64,000 bases of DNA. Source: Chloroflexota bacterium (GTDB lineage Bacteria > Chloroflexota > Dormibacteria > Dormibacterales > Dormibacteraceae). Made by a program: the position numbers and the translations under genes. Below, in pieces: positions 45,559 through 54,575 of the stretch. The stretch covers positions 145,419 to 209,418 of the forward strand of contig VBEG01000024.1 of NCBI GenBank assembly GCA_005882115.1. The letters are read 5' to 3'. The notes under the pieces are model-generated. The model ran no database searches, was not told the DNA's origin, and was given only the letters and a program-made list of their open reading frames with translations. Within the stretch, counting starts at the first letter, position 1. The number at the start of each line of letters is the position of its first letter.

Positions 45559-47355
45559 ATGAAGATCCGATTCGCGAAGCTGGCGCTCGCCGCAACCCTC
45601 TGTACCTTCGCGATCGGGGTCTCAGGACGCACCGCCGGCGCCGACGAGGGCTGGGTCATCAAGTCATTTCAGTCGACGATCCACATCAACCCAGATTCCA
45701 CGATCGCCGTCGAGGAGGACATCCGGGTCGACTTCGGCGACCTCCAGAGGCACGGGATCTTCCGGACCATCCCGGTCCGCTACCAGTACGACAAGTCACA
45801 GGACCGCTACTACAACCTCTATGTCAAGTCGGTCACGGACGGCCAGCGCCCGGTGCGGTTCGACACCAACGTCTACGGGGCCAGCCTCGTGATCAAGATC
45901 GGCGACCCCAACCGTCCGGTGAGCGGCGTGAACCGCTACGTCATCAGCTACACCGTCCAGGGCGTCATGAACAGGTTCGAGGACCACGACGAGCTCTTCT
46001 GGAATGTCGATGGCGACCAATGGCAGGTACCCAAGGAGTCGGTCATCGCGAACATCTACGTACCTACAGGATCGTTCCGGGAAGCCGCCTGCTATGAGGG
46101 TCCGGAGGGCTCCCGAGAAGGGTGCACGGTTACCGGCCTCAACAACTTCTTTACGTACACATCGACGCGTCAACTGGGCTCAGGGGAGCAAATGTCGGTA
46201 GCGGTGAGCATCGACAAGGGAGCCGTTAATGTTCCGCCGCCCCTGCTCACCCCGCGTGAACGACAGTTTCCCCAGGACGCTTTCGACGTGAACCCGCTCA
46301 CGATCGCGCTCGCGCTTCTCATTCTTGTCGGTGGCGTGGCCGCGATCGCCTGGAACTGGTGGCGTCACGGCCGCGATCGCGCGTACCTGGGCCATTACTA
46401 CGCAGCGCCCGGCGACGCTGCGGAGCACACGGAGCCGCTGTTTCAGCACGAGCCCGTGGTCGTGGAGTTCGGACCGCCTCAAGACCTGAGACCGGCGCAG
46501 CTGGGACTCATCCTCGACGAGAGCGCCGACCCCAAGGACGTCACCGCGTCCATCGTCGACCTCGCCGTGCGCGGCTACCTGACGATCACCGACATCCCGG
46601 AGATGTTCGGGCGCCACGACTGGCAGCTCACCCAGAAGTCGGGCGACGTCAGCAAGCTGCTGCCGTACGAGAACTCCCTGCTCGATGGGCTCTTCGCCGG
46701 CCGCGAACAGGTCAAGGTCTCCGAGCTGAAAGGGAAATTCCGCTCCACGCTGCAGCAGGCGGAAAGGCAGATCGTCTCCGACGCGATGGCTCGCCGGCTC
46801 TTCACCACCAACCCAACGTCAGCTCGCGCCGGATGGGGCTGTCTCGGCACGGCGATCCTCATACTCGGCGCGTTCGCCACCTACCAGCTGGGCGTCCACT
46901 TCGGCTGGGGCGTCGTCGGGCTAGCGATCGTGCTCGTCGGGATGGTGCTGATCGCAACCTCGAAGAATATGTCGCAGCGCACCGCCGTCGGGCGCGATCT
47001 GCTGCAGCACACGCTCGGCTTTCGGCTGTACATGGACACGGCCGAGAAGTACCGCCAGCAGTTCGCGGAGAAGGCGGAGATCTTCACACAGCTCCTCCCC
47101 TACGCGATCGTCTTCGGGGTCGTCAACCGCTGGGCGAAGGCGTTCGAGGGCATCGACACCAGTGCGTCGAACGGCTGGTATGTCGGCAACGCGCCGTTCC
47201 AGGCTGCGCTGCTGTCGAGCAGCCTGCAGTCCATGAACGACAGCATCTCGAGCGCCATCTCGTCCGCCCCGCCGAGCTCGGGCAGCGGGAGCGGGTTCGG
47301 TGGCGGCGGTTCGTCAGGTGGCGGCGGAGGCGGGGGCGGCGGCGGAAGCTGGTAG
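45559..47355 (+). CDS. DUF2207 membrane protein with Gly/Ser-rich tail
   Basis: 598 aa. An N-terminal signal peptide (LALAATLCTFAIGVSG) precedes the external DUF2207 domain (residues 35-240; INPDSTIAVEEDIRVDF, HGIFRTIPVRY). A membrane helix at about 250-272 (IALALLILVGGVAAIAWNWW) leads to a cytoplasmic domain and two further helices near 435-470. The last 30 residues are Gly/Ser repeats, as usual in this family. Ribosome site GGAGG precedes ATG 45559. A glycine-riboswitch-like leader lies directly upstream. Function unknown. Confidence 0.9.
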   Translation: MKIRFAKLALAATLCTFAIGVSGRTAGADEGWVIKSFQSTIHINPDSTIAVEEDIRVDFGDLQRHGIFRTIPVRYQYDKSQDRYYNLYVKSVTDGQRPVRFDTNVYGASLVIKIGDPNRPVSGVNRYVISYTVQGVMNRFEDHDELFWNVDGDQWQVPKESVIANIYVPTGSFREAACYEGPEGSREGCTVTGLNNFFTYTSTRQLGSGEQMSVAVSIDKGAVNVPPPLLTPRERQFPQDAFDVNPLTIALALLILVGGVAAIAWNWWRHGRDRAYLGHYYAAPGDAAEHTEPLFQHEPVVVEFGPPQDLRPAQLGLILDESADPKDVTASIVDLAVRGYLTITDIPEMFGRHDWQLTQKSGDVSKLLPYENSLLDGLFAGREQVKVSELKGKFRSTLQQAERQIVSDAMARRLFTTNPTSARAGWGCLGTAILILGAFATYQLGVHFGWGVVGLAIVLVGMVLIATSKNMSQRTAVGRDLLQHTLGFRLYMDTAEKYRQQFAEKAEIFTQLLPYAIVFGVVNRWAKAFEGIDTSASNGWYVGNAPFQAALLSSSLQSMNDSISSAISSAPPSSGSGSGFGGGGSSGGGGGGGGGGSW

Positions 47356-47441
47356 CCGGCCGGGTGCAGAGTTGCAAAGCGGCCCGAATTCAGATTGAAT
47401 TAATCCTGGCTTCATAACGCCTTTTTTGGGGGGTGGGCGCG

Positions 47442-49367
47442 ATGGGCGTGCTTTTGGCGTTCCATCAGGTTTATCAGCCGGTGGTGGACAGCATCTTGCT
47501 GTCGGCCCTAGTGGCAGGACTTCCGCTCTACGTCCTGTTCGTCCTCCTCGCGATACTCCGCCTGCCGGCGTGGATCTGCGCCCTGGCGGCGATGCTCACG
47601 GCCTTCGTCCTCGGGTGGCTGGTGTGGGGCATGCCGTTCGGCATCAGTGTCGGAACCGCCACCGAGGGCATGGCGTTCGGCCTCTGGCCGATCAGCTGGA
47701 TCGTCCTCAACGCCGTCTTCTTCCATAACCTGACGGTCGCGAGCGGCGACTTCGACGTCATCAAGCGCTCGCTCACGCGCCTTACGACCGACCGCCGCCT
47801 TCAGGTTCTGCTGGTCGCGTTCTCGTTCGGTGCGCTGCTCGAGGGGATCGCAGGCTTTGGAGCGCCGGTCGCCATCACCGCGTCCATCCTCGCCAGCCTT
47901 GGATTCGAACCGGTGACAGCGGCCGTGCTGGCGCTGCTGGCCAATACCGCTCCCGTCGCGTTCGGCTCGATCGGCATCCCGGTCGTCACCCTCGGGGGGC
48001 TCGTCGCGCCGATCATCGGCCACCCGGTCACCAACACCACGCTGGCGCTGTCGGCGATGGTCGGACGCCAGCTGCCGCTGTTCTCGATTCTGATCCCGGC
48101 CTACCTGATCGTCGTCCTGGCGGGCTTCCGGCGCATGACCGAGATCCTGCCCGCCGTGCTCGTGACCGGCGTCTCGTTCGCCGTCGTGCAGTTCCTCGTC
48201 TCGAACTTCGTCGGCCCCGAGCTGACCGACATCATCGCGGCGCTGGTGTCGATGGGATGTCTTGCCCTGCTGCTGCGCGTGTGGCGGCCCCGCGACACAT
48301 GGCAATTCGAAGGCGAGCCGGCGACGGCGGTACCATCGGCCGAGCCGCGTCGAGTGATGGGCGGATCGGACCTGCCCGCACGCGGCGTTGCCGACACGCC
48401 CGACACGCGTGCTTCGCGCGACGTCATCGACTCGCCCAGCCGCATCGCTCGCGCGTACGCGATGTACCTGGTGCTGGTCATCGTGATCCTCATCGGCCAG
48501 ATGGGCAACCTGCCCTGGTGGTCGGGCCATCCGGTCGGCGACGTCAAGACCGCGTTGCCCGCGCCGGCCAACATCACGGCTGACCTCAAGTGCGGCACGC
48601 CCGCGTTTGCGCTCTGCAAGCTGCCATGGATCGGGCCGGACCCGGCCAAGGACCGCCAGGCGTTCAAGTTTCCCGACTGGAACTTCTTGTGGCCTGGGAC
48701 CTATGACATCCAGAAGGGCCAGCCCGTCTCCCTGATCAACCGCGAGAAGCCGATCGTCTCGAAGTCCACCCCCTACCCCCTGGCCTTCGACTGGAACTTC
48801 CTTGCCGCGGCCGGATCCCTCGTCCTCTATGCGTGCATCGTCGCGTTCCTGCTGATGCTGCTGGCCGGGGCGCGTCTGAACTTCTTCACCGTCTACGCGC
48901 GGACGATCCGCCAGCTCGCGCTGCCGATTGCGACGATCGCGCTGATCCTCGCCATCGCCCAGCTAATGAACTACTCCGGCATGACCGCGAGCATGGCGAT
49001 CGCGCTCTCCAAGACGGGGTTCATATTCCCGTTCGTCGCCGCGTTCCTGGGCTGGCTCGGCGTCTTCCTCACGGGCAGCGACACCTCGTCCAACACCTTG
49101 TTCGGGCCGCTGCAGGCGCAGACCGCGCAGCAATTGGGCAATGTGAGCCCGATCCTCACCGCCGGCACGAACTCGTCCGGCGGCGTGATGGGCAAGATGA
49201 TCAGCCCGCAGAACCTGTCAGTCGGTGCCGCAGGCGTGAACAAGGTCGGCGCGGAGGGAGACATCTTCCGCCGGGTGATCGGCTACAGCCTGATTCTCAC
49301 CTCAGCGGTCGGTATCGTGGCCATGATCGAGGCCTACGTGATCCCGGGAATCGTGCCTACTCCCTAG
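47442..49367 (+). CDS. lctP: L-lactate permease family transporter
   Basis: 641-aa LctP-type carrier with about 13-14 membrane segments. It shows FGALLEGIAGFGAPVAITAS, LLANTAPVAFGSIGIPV, LGWLGVFLTGSDTSSNTLFG, and GGVMGKMISPQNLSVGAAG. It imports L-lactate or related hydroxy acids with protons. A polar loop of roughly 100 residues (about 330-430, with two Cys in KCGTPAFALCK) makes it longer than typical LctP (about 550 aa). ATG 47442 has GGGGGG about 8 nt upstream; GTG 47433 is the alternative. Confidence 0.9.
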   Translation: MGVLLAFHQVYQPVVDSILLSALVAGLPLYVLFVLLAILRLPAWICALAAMLTAFVLGWLVWGMPFGISVGTATEGMAFGLWPISWIVLNAVFFHNLTVASGDFDVIKRSLTRLTTDRRLQVLLVAFSFGALLEGIAGFGAPVAITASILASLGFEPVTAAVLALLANTAPVAFGSIGIPVVTLGGLVAPIIGHPVTNTTLALSAMVGRQLPLFSILIPAYLIVVLAGFRRMTEILPAVLVTGVSFAVVQFLVSNFVGPELTDIIAALVSMGCLALLLRVWRPRDTWQFEGEPATAVPSAEPRRVMGGSDLPARGVADTPDTRASRDVIDSPSRIARAYAMYLVLVIVILIGQMGNLPWWSGHPVGDVKTALPAPANITADLKCGTPAFALCKLPWIGPDPAKDRQAFKFPDWNFLWPGTYDIQKGQPVSLINREKPIVSKSTPYPLAFDWNFLAAAGSLVLYACIVAFLLMLLAGARLNFFTVYARTIRQLALPIATIALILAIAQLMNYSGMTASMAIALSKTGFIFPFVAAFLGWLGVFLTGSDTSSNTLFGPLQAQTAQQLGNVSPILTAGTNSSGGVMGKMISPQNLSVGAAGVNKVGAEGDIFRRVIGYSLILTSAVGIVAMIEAYVIPGIVPTP

Positions 49368-49812
49368 CCGTCAAGGCCGACAGCGCCGCATCGGACGCAG
49401 CGCGGACCCGCTGCATAGGATCGTCCAGCAACGCGACCAGAATGGGTTCGGCCACCGCGACTTCGCGACGCCGTGCCACCTTGGCCGAGATCTCGCGCAC
49501 CCTCCAGGCCCCGTCGTGAAGACCTGACAGGACCGCGCTCGTTGCACCCGCGCTCCACACGTACAGCAGTCCGCGTCCCGCCCACACCCGCGGCCAATAG
49601 TTCTGCTCACCCCACGCGGCGCCGTGCTTGAGCTGAAGCGCGGCCGCGTGCCTGCCGCCCAGTCAGGTGATCGGGGGCCGGCGCGGATCGTCGTACGTGA
49701 TCGAGCCGTCCAGCAGCCCCGCGCACCAGGCCGCCATCTCCGCTTCACCGATGAGCGCTGTCAGCTCGAGGATGCGCTCTGCCGGCGATCGTGCGATATC
49801 GACCGTATGCAA
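49357..49812 (-). pseudogene. HEAT-repeat-like protein interrupted by an in-frame TGA
   Basis: One reading frame from TTG 49812 to the stop at 49357 is broken by TGA at 49663-49665. Before it: ARSPAERILELTALIGEAEM and CAGLLDGSITYDDPRRPPIT. After it: LGGRHAAALQLKHGAAWGEQ, ARG..LLYVWSAG, and HEAT-like helices (VREISAKVARRREVAVAEPI, DDPMQRVRAASDAALSAL). The frame is unchanged across the TGA. The TGA context has no Cys partner, so it is more likely a nonsense change (one base from TGG Trp) than Sec. The tail overlaps lctP by 11 bp. Confidence 0.6.
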
Positions 49813-49845
49813 CCTAATGCCCGTCCAACCCGTTTCATACCGGCG

Positions 49846-49932
49846 TGGTGCCGAGAGCGGGAGTCGAACCCGCACGTCCTTGCGGACATCGGTTTTTGAG
49901 ACCGACGCGTCTGCCTGTTCCGCCACCTCGGC
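49846..49932 (-). tRNA. tRNA-Leu (anticodon CAA)
   Basis: Acceptor arms GCCGAGG/TCTCGGC (one G-T pair), discriminator A and an encoded CCA. D arm TGGCGGAACAGGCAGACGC, anticodon stem TCGGT/ACCGA with loop CTCAAAA, and a long variable arm. Confidence 0.96.
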
Positions 49933-49955
49933 GCTGCCCAGCGTGGGCTCGACCA

Positions 49956-49961
49956 TACTAT
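49956..49961 (+). promoter_or_regulatory. -10 box of a leaderless lipoprotein promoter
   Basis: TACTAT ends 6 nt before GTG 49968. It lies between the tRNA-Leu(CAA) 5' end and the lipoprotein start, leaving no room for a leader. Confidence 0.55.
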
Positions 49962-49967
49962 CGGCCC

Positions 49968-50567
49968 GTGAGATGGGGCCTGTTCGCCGTTTTGACTTTG
50001 GTTTTGACCGCCTGCGGGCCTGAGCTCGCCCCGAGCGCGGCGGTCAGCCCCGCCAGTACGCCAGGCCACGTCTACGCCTCCGGCCCCCGCATCTCTCCCC
50101 CGCCGGTCCCGCCCCCGACCGCGCCCGGCACGAATCTCCCCGCCTTCGCCTGCGCGGACGCGTCGGGCGGCAAGACCGGCGTCGCCAATGCCATCACCGC
50201 ACGCGCCGCCGAGCAGGACGGCTACGACCGCTTCGTCCTGCAGTTCGACTCGATCGTTCCGACCTACACCGTGAAAAGGCAGACCAAGCCGGTCTTCACG
50301 CTCGGCGGGAGCGGCCAGTCGGTGACGCTGAGCGGCACCGCCGGCATCCTGGTCACGGTCCACTCGGCGACCGGCGCCACCACGTTTTCGGGCTCGACCG
50401 ACCTGGTCCACAGCGATTTCCAGGTCCTGAAGGAAGCTCGCCAGACACAGGATTTCGAGGGCTACGTGTCCTGGGGTCTTGGCATCAGCCGCCCGACATG
50501 CATGCGCGTCTTCATGCTGAGCGATCCGGCGCGCTTAGTTATCGATTTGCAGATACCCAGCAGCTAA
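49968..50567 (+). CDS. lipoprotein with AMIN-like domain
   Basis: 199 aa. GTG 49968 gives a lipoprotein signal RWGLFAVLTLVLTACGPE, then a Pro/Ser-rich linker, then a beta-rich domain (residues 60-199) with YDRFVLQFDSIVPTYTV and SRPTCMRVFMLSDPARLVID, which resembles AMIN-type cell-wall-associated domains. It is followed 12 bp later by the first FecR-domain gene. The role is inferred as envelope attachment. Confidence 0.7.
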   Translation: MRWGLFAVLTLVLTACGPELAPSAAVSPASTPGHVYASGPRISPPPVPPPTAPGTNLPAFACADASGGKTGVANAITARAAEQDGYDRFVLQFDSIVPTYTVKRQTKPVFTLGGSGQSVTLSGTAGILVTVHSATGATTFSGSTDLVHSDFQVLKEARQTQDFEGYVSWGLGISRPTCMRVFMLSDPARLVIDLQIPSS

Positions 50568-50579
50568 TGTTCCCGGGCG

Positions 50580-52010
50580 ATGGCAGTTCAGCCACCGCCC
50601 GCCGCAACAGTCCCCCAGCAAGCCGTTCCCCCGAACTCTCAGAAGAGCTCCGGCTGCTTCGGCCGGGGATGCGGATGCAGCCTTTTGGGCTGCGCCGGGG
50701 TGGTAGTGCTCGCGACATTGCTCGTGCTTGGCAGCGGGTACTGGTTTCTGGTCGTCCAGGCCTCGGCCGCGGTGACGGCGCCGGCGACGCTGGTCGTCTA
50801 CAACCAGCCGGTCACTGTGGACCACAAGGGCGCCACCCCGGGCCAGGCGCTGAACGCCGGCAACGAGGTCGCGACCCAGGCCAAAGGACACGCCGCGATC
50901 CAGTTCCCCGATGGCTCGTTCGTCCGGATGTCGCCTGACACCACTGTCCAGATCACGACCGTCCAGCTTCAGAAGAACGGCAGCCTGCAGTCGGCCGAGG
51001 TCGCGCAAAAGATCGGGCGCACATTCGTCAACGTGCGGCACCTCGTCAGCGGGGCGACCTTCAAGGTCGGTGGCCATTCCGTCAGCGCGTCGGTGCGCGG
51101 CACTCAGTTCGAGATGCTCGTCCGCCAGGACCACTCGAACCTGATCAAAGTCTTCGAGGGAACGGTCGGCGTCAACGGCAAGACGACCGCCTCGGTCAGC
51201 GCTGGGCAGGAGATCTCCGCGGACGCCAACGGCACGCTGTCCGCGGTGCGCGCGATCCAGCGCGACCTGCAGGACCCGTACGCTCTCACGGCGCAGTGCA
51301 GCCGCGCCGTCTCCAACGGCACCACCGCGGGGACGCTGCAGACATCGGCTGGCGATCCCATCTCGACGGGCCAGACCACCACGTTCGACTACAACTCACC
51401 CGGCGGCACCATCAGCGTCGCGCTCTGCTACCCCGGCAGCTTCATGACGCTCTCGATCGTCGACCCCAACAACGTCGAGCACGCCTCGCGCAGCGGAGCC
51501 TCGCCGGTCCAGGGCAACCTGAGCGGACCCGCCGGCAAGTACCGAGCCATCGTCCATGCGATCAACGTGTCTCCCGCGGAGGCGTTCGTGGTCGCCTTCG
51601 CCACCAACGCACCGTGCACCGCGGGCAACTCGGATGACCGCGGCGCGGTCGTCCGCCAGACCCTCAGCAACTCGCAGATCGCCAAGAGCATGGCCGACGC
51701 CGGCGTGACGGGCGTGACCCTCAAGGTGCAGGGCACCTCGCCGACCTCGGCTCGCATCTACTACTACTCCGACCTCGGCGGCACGACTGTCTCATGGACG
51801 GTCGTCTTCTACGCCGCGAGCCCGAACCTCGGCGCCGTCGTGACCCAGGTCAGCGTGCGCGGGGTCAACGTCACGACGCAGGTGCTCAACTATCTCGGCC
51901 CCGCGGGCAAGCAGTCGATCAGCACGATTCCGCAGGACTTCACGGTCGACCGCGTCTATTCGTGTGCGGCCGGCGGCGACACGATCATGGTTGTTGAAGG
52001 CCACCGATAA
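50580..52010 (+). CDS. FecR-domain membrane protein, paralogue 1
   Basis: 476 aa. A short cytoplasmic N-terminus contains four Cys (SSGCFGRGCGCSLLGC). It is followed by one membrane helix (residues 38-60) and an external FecR domain (about 65-220) with GHAAIQFPDGSFVRMSPDTT, KIGRTFVNVRHLVSGATFKV and ASVRGTQFEML. The C-terminal 250 residues are beta-rich. No sigma/FecI gene is adjacent. The next gene is a clear paralogue. Confidence 0.82.
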   Translation: MAVQPPPAATVPQQAVPPNSQKSSGCFGRGCGCSLLGCAGVVVLATLLVLGSGYWFLVVQASAAVTAPATLVVYNQPVTVDHKGATPGQALNAGNEVATQAKGHAAIQFPDGSFVRMSPDTTVQITTVQLQKNGSLQSAEVAQKIGRTFVNVRHLVSGATFKVGGHSVSASVRGTQFEMLVRQDHSNLIKVFEGTVGVNGKTTASVSAGQEISADANGTLSAVRAIQRDLQDPYALTAQCSRAVSNGTTAGTLQTSAGDPISTGQTTTFDYNSPGGTISVALCYPGSFMTLSIVDPNNVEHASRSGASPVQGNLSGPAGKYRAIVHAINVSPAEAFVVAFATNAPCTAGNSDDRGAVVRQTLSNSQIAKSMADAGVTGVTLKVQGTSPTSARIYYYSDLGGTTVSWTVVFYAASPNLGAVVTQVSVRGVNVTTQVLNYLGPAGKQSISTIPQDFTVDRVYSCAAGGDTIMVVEGHR

Positions 52011-52043
52011 AAGGCATTCGGTGAGCTATCTTTCCCGGGCAAC

Positions 52044-53435
52044 ATGGCATCTGTAGCCGCCACCCCCAAACGTCGCCGCGGCGGCCGACGGATCATCGTC
52101 GTGCTCGTGATCCTGGTCCTAATCGTGGTGGGGATCGTGGTCTGGCTCAATGTCGCCGCCCAGGCCCAGGTCAACGCCTCGGGCACCTTGACCGTCTACC
52201 AGGCCGCGACGTCCGTCTCCCACAACGGCACCGACTTCGCCTCGGCACTGACGGGTTCGGTCGTCCAGCCCGGCGACTCGGTCAAGACCGACACCAAGGG
52301 CCGCGCCGCCATCACATTGCCTGACGGCACGCTCACGCGCCTCGCCAGCGACACCACGATCAAGGTCGACGCGGCGCATTTCACGAAGAGCGGCAACCTG
52401 CACGACGTCACGCTGACGCAGCAGATCGGGCGCACGTTCACCAACGTGCAGCACCTTGTGACCGGCGCGACCTTCAACGTCAAGGGCAAGTCGGCGACCG
52501 CGAGCGTGCGCGGCACGAAGTTCGAGGTCTACATCAAGACGGACGGCACGATGATCATCAAGCTCTTCGAAGGCCACATGGTGGTGACATCCGGCAATCA
52601 GGTCGTCGCCATGTCCGCTCCCTCCCAGGTGACGGTCGATCCCAGCGGCCACATCGGCGACCCCGGCCCCATCGTGCCCGACCCCAACGATCCATTCGGT
52701 CCCGCGCTCGACGCGCAGAACGCGGTCGCGGTCGGCACGACTCCCGGCACCGAGCAGGATTTCGTCGGCGCGTCTCTGCACAACGGTGAGCAGCAGACGT
52801 ACTCGTACAGCTACGCGGGCGGCAGCGCCGTCAAAGCGTCGCTGGGATATCCGGGCAGCGCGATGAAGCTGACGGTGAAGGCACCGGACGGCCAGTCGTA
52901 CGTGGCGACCGGCAAGCTGCCCACGGTGACTGTCAAAAACGGGCCGGCCGGGATCTACACGATCATCGTCGGCGGAGTCAGTGGACTCGGCACCCAGGGT
53001 GAGGAGCCCTTTGTCGCGGTCGCGTCGGCCGAGTCCTGTGTGAGCGCGGATATCGCGCAGAACCACGCCGTGCACCGGGGTTACACGGCTCACGACTTGA
53101 TCCTCGCCTTGAATCAATCCGGTGGCGTCCCCGGACTTTCCAACCTGACCCTGACCATCAGTGAAAACTCTGTCGCCGGCGCGATCATCACCGGCAAGGG
53201 CACCTACAACGGATTCGGCTGGAGCGGCTCGGTCGTGCTGGTCGCGCACAACGGTGTCTTCGAGATCATGCCGACCAGCGGAACAGTGTTCGGCATGAAC
53301 GTCCCGGCGGCGCAGGTCGTGCAGCAGATCGCGGCCGCGATCGGGCAGGACCCCTCGAACGTGAACCCTGGGTTCCGAGTCGACCGCCTCTTCACCTGCA
53401 ACTCGGTGATGATGGTCGACGGCCGGGTCGGCTAG
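52044..53435 (+). CDS. FecR-domain membrane protein, paralogue 2
   Basis: 463 aa. A basic N-terminus (KRRRGGRR) and one membrane helix (residues 16-38) lead to a FecR domain with GRAAITLPDGTLTRLASDTT, QIGRTFTNVQHLVTGATFNV and ASVRGTKFEVYI, then a C-terminal half matching paralogue 1 in outline (ending VDRLFTCNSVMMVDG). Both genes have a TTCCCGGGC motif just before their start. It shares 4 bp with the convergent pseudokinase gene. Confidence 0.82.
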   Translation: MASVAATPKRRRGGRRIIVVLVILVLIVVGIVVWLNVAAQAQVNASGTLTVYQAATSVSHNGTDFASALTGSVVQPGDSVKTDTKGRAAITLPDGTLTRLASDTTIKVDAAHFTKSGNLHDVTLTQQIGRTFTNVQHLVTGATFNVKGKSATASVRGTKFEVYIKTDGTMIIKLFEGHMVVTSGNQVVAMSAPSQVTVDPSGHIGDPGPIVPDPNDPFGPALDAQNAVAVGTTPGTEQDFVGASLHNGEQQTYSYSYAGGSAVKASLGYPGSAMKLTVKAPDGQSYVATGKLPTVTVKNGPAGIYTIIVGGVSGLGTQGEEPFVAVASAESCVSADIAQNHAVHRGYTAHDLILALNQSGGVPGLSNLTLTISENSVAGAIITGKGTYNGFGWSGSVVLVAHNGVFEIMPTSGTVFGMNVPAAQVVQQIAAAIGQDPSNVNPGFRVDRLFTCNSVMMVDGRVG

Positions 53436-54481
53436 CCTCCCCCGAACCAGCCCCGCAGCGTGTGCTGCACAAGCGTCAATCCGGAGCCTTCGAACAGCCA
53501 CACAACCTCGGCCGCGCCGACGATCACGACCAGGGCCGCACCGACACCGATCCCGCGGACGCGCTTGACCGGCTCGAGCCAGTCTTTCCGCGCCACGCTT
53601 CCGTTGGGCGAGATGATGGCTGACTCGAGGCGCTGCAACAGCTCACCTGCGGTCGCCGGCCGGCGCCCGGGGTCGCGGTCCATCGCCTGCTGAAGGACGG
53701 CCGCGAAGGACGCGGGAAGGTCGGGATCGACCTCGCGGACGTTGGGCGGTGGCTCGTAAAGCCGGCGGCTCAAGGTCTCGATCCAGCTCTTCGACGAAAA
53801 GGGGCGGCGCCCCGTCGTCGCTTCGAAAATCACGGCGGCGAGCGAATAGACATCGGCGCGCCCATCGACCTCGCGGCCGACCAGCCGCTCTGGCGCGACG
53901 TAGTCGGGCGCCACCGGCCCGCTCGAGCCGGGACCGCTGTTGAAGGACGCGACCGCGCCCAGGCCGAATCCGGTCAGCAGGGTCCGCCCGTCGTCCGCGA
54001 GCAGGATGTTCGCGGGCTTGACGTCGCGATGGACCGTCGCGCGCAAGTGCGCGTAGTCGAGCGCGCTGGCGATCGGCCGCAGCAGGTCGATGATTCCAAG
54101 CGGCTCGTAGCGCTGCCCATCGGCAAGCATCCCGTCGAAGGTGGAGCCGGCAACCAGCTCTGTGACGAGATAGGGCGAGTCACCCTCATAGGCCAGTTCA
54201 TAGAGGCGCGGGATCGCCTCGTGCTCTAGAGCGGTGTAGGAGCGCAGCTCGAGCAGGAAGCGGCGCGAGAAGCTGACGTCGCGCGCGACGCCGGTGCCGA
54301 TGGTGCGAAGCGCGACGCGACGGTGCAGCCGCGGGTGTTCGGCCTCGTAGACCGAGCCGAGGCTGTCGGTGTCGAGCTCGCGTAGCAGGCGGTATCCGCC
54401 TACGTTCTGGTGACCGTTGCTCTCAGGCTTGGTTTCGCTTTTCGGCCGCGAGCCATTCTGGTGCGGGGCGTCTTGTCCCAC
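53432..54481 (-). CDS. membrane-anchored Ser/Thr pseudokinase
   Basis: 349 aa with a Hanks-kinase fold (residues 28-285) and a C-terminal membrane helix (about 312-335, GVGAALVVIVGAAEVVWLF). The fold is clear: TVHRDVKPANILLADDG, DYVAPERLVG, GRADVYSLAAVIFEATTG. Key catalytic residues are lost: the ATP lysine of VAIK is Arg (VALRTIG), the Asp of DFG is Gly (LTGFGLG), and the glycine loop is degenerate (DTDSLGSV). It is therefore predicted to bind or signal without phosphotransfer. Confidence 0.85.
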   Translation of the reverse strand: MGQDAPHQNGSRPKSETKPESNGHQNVGGYRLLRELDTDSLGSVYEAEHPRLHRRVALRTIGTGVARDVSFSRRFLLELRSYTALEHEAIPRLYELAYEGDSPYLVTELVAGSTFDGMLADGQRYEPLGIIDLLRPIASALDYAHLRATVHRDVKPANILLADDGRTLLTGFGLGAVASFNSGPGSSGPVAPDYVAPERLVGREVDGRADVYSLAAVIFEATTGRRPFSSKSWIETLSRRLYEPPPNVREVDPDLPASFAAVLQQAMDRDPGRRPATAGELLQRLESAIISPNGSVARKDWLEPVKRVRGIGVGAALVVIVGAAEVVWLFEGSGLTLVQHTLRGWFGGG

Positions 54482-54575
54482 GAAACCTGAACTTTAGGCC
54501 ACAACGTGGCGTCCGGTACCTGACCCGAACACTATTTCGACAGGGAATCCCAGTTTGGGCCTATCGTTGCAGGGC

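Noticed and set aside
49663..49665. A second Sec codon in the HEAT-like gene
   Set aside because: The context lacks a Cys or redox motif and no clear SECIS hairpin was found just downstream; a TGG to TGA nonsense change is simpler.
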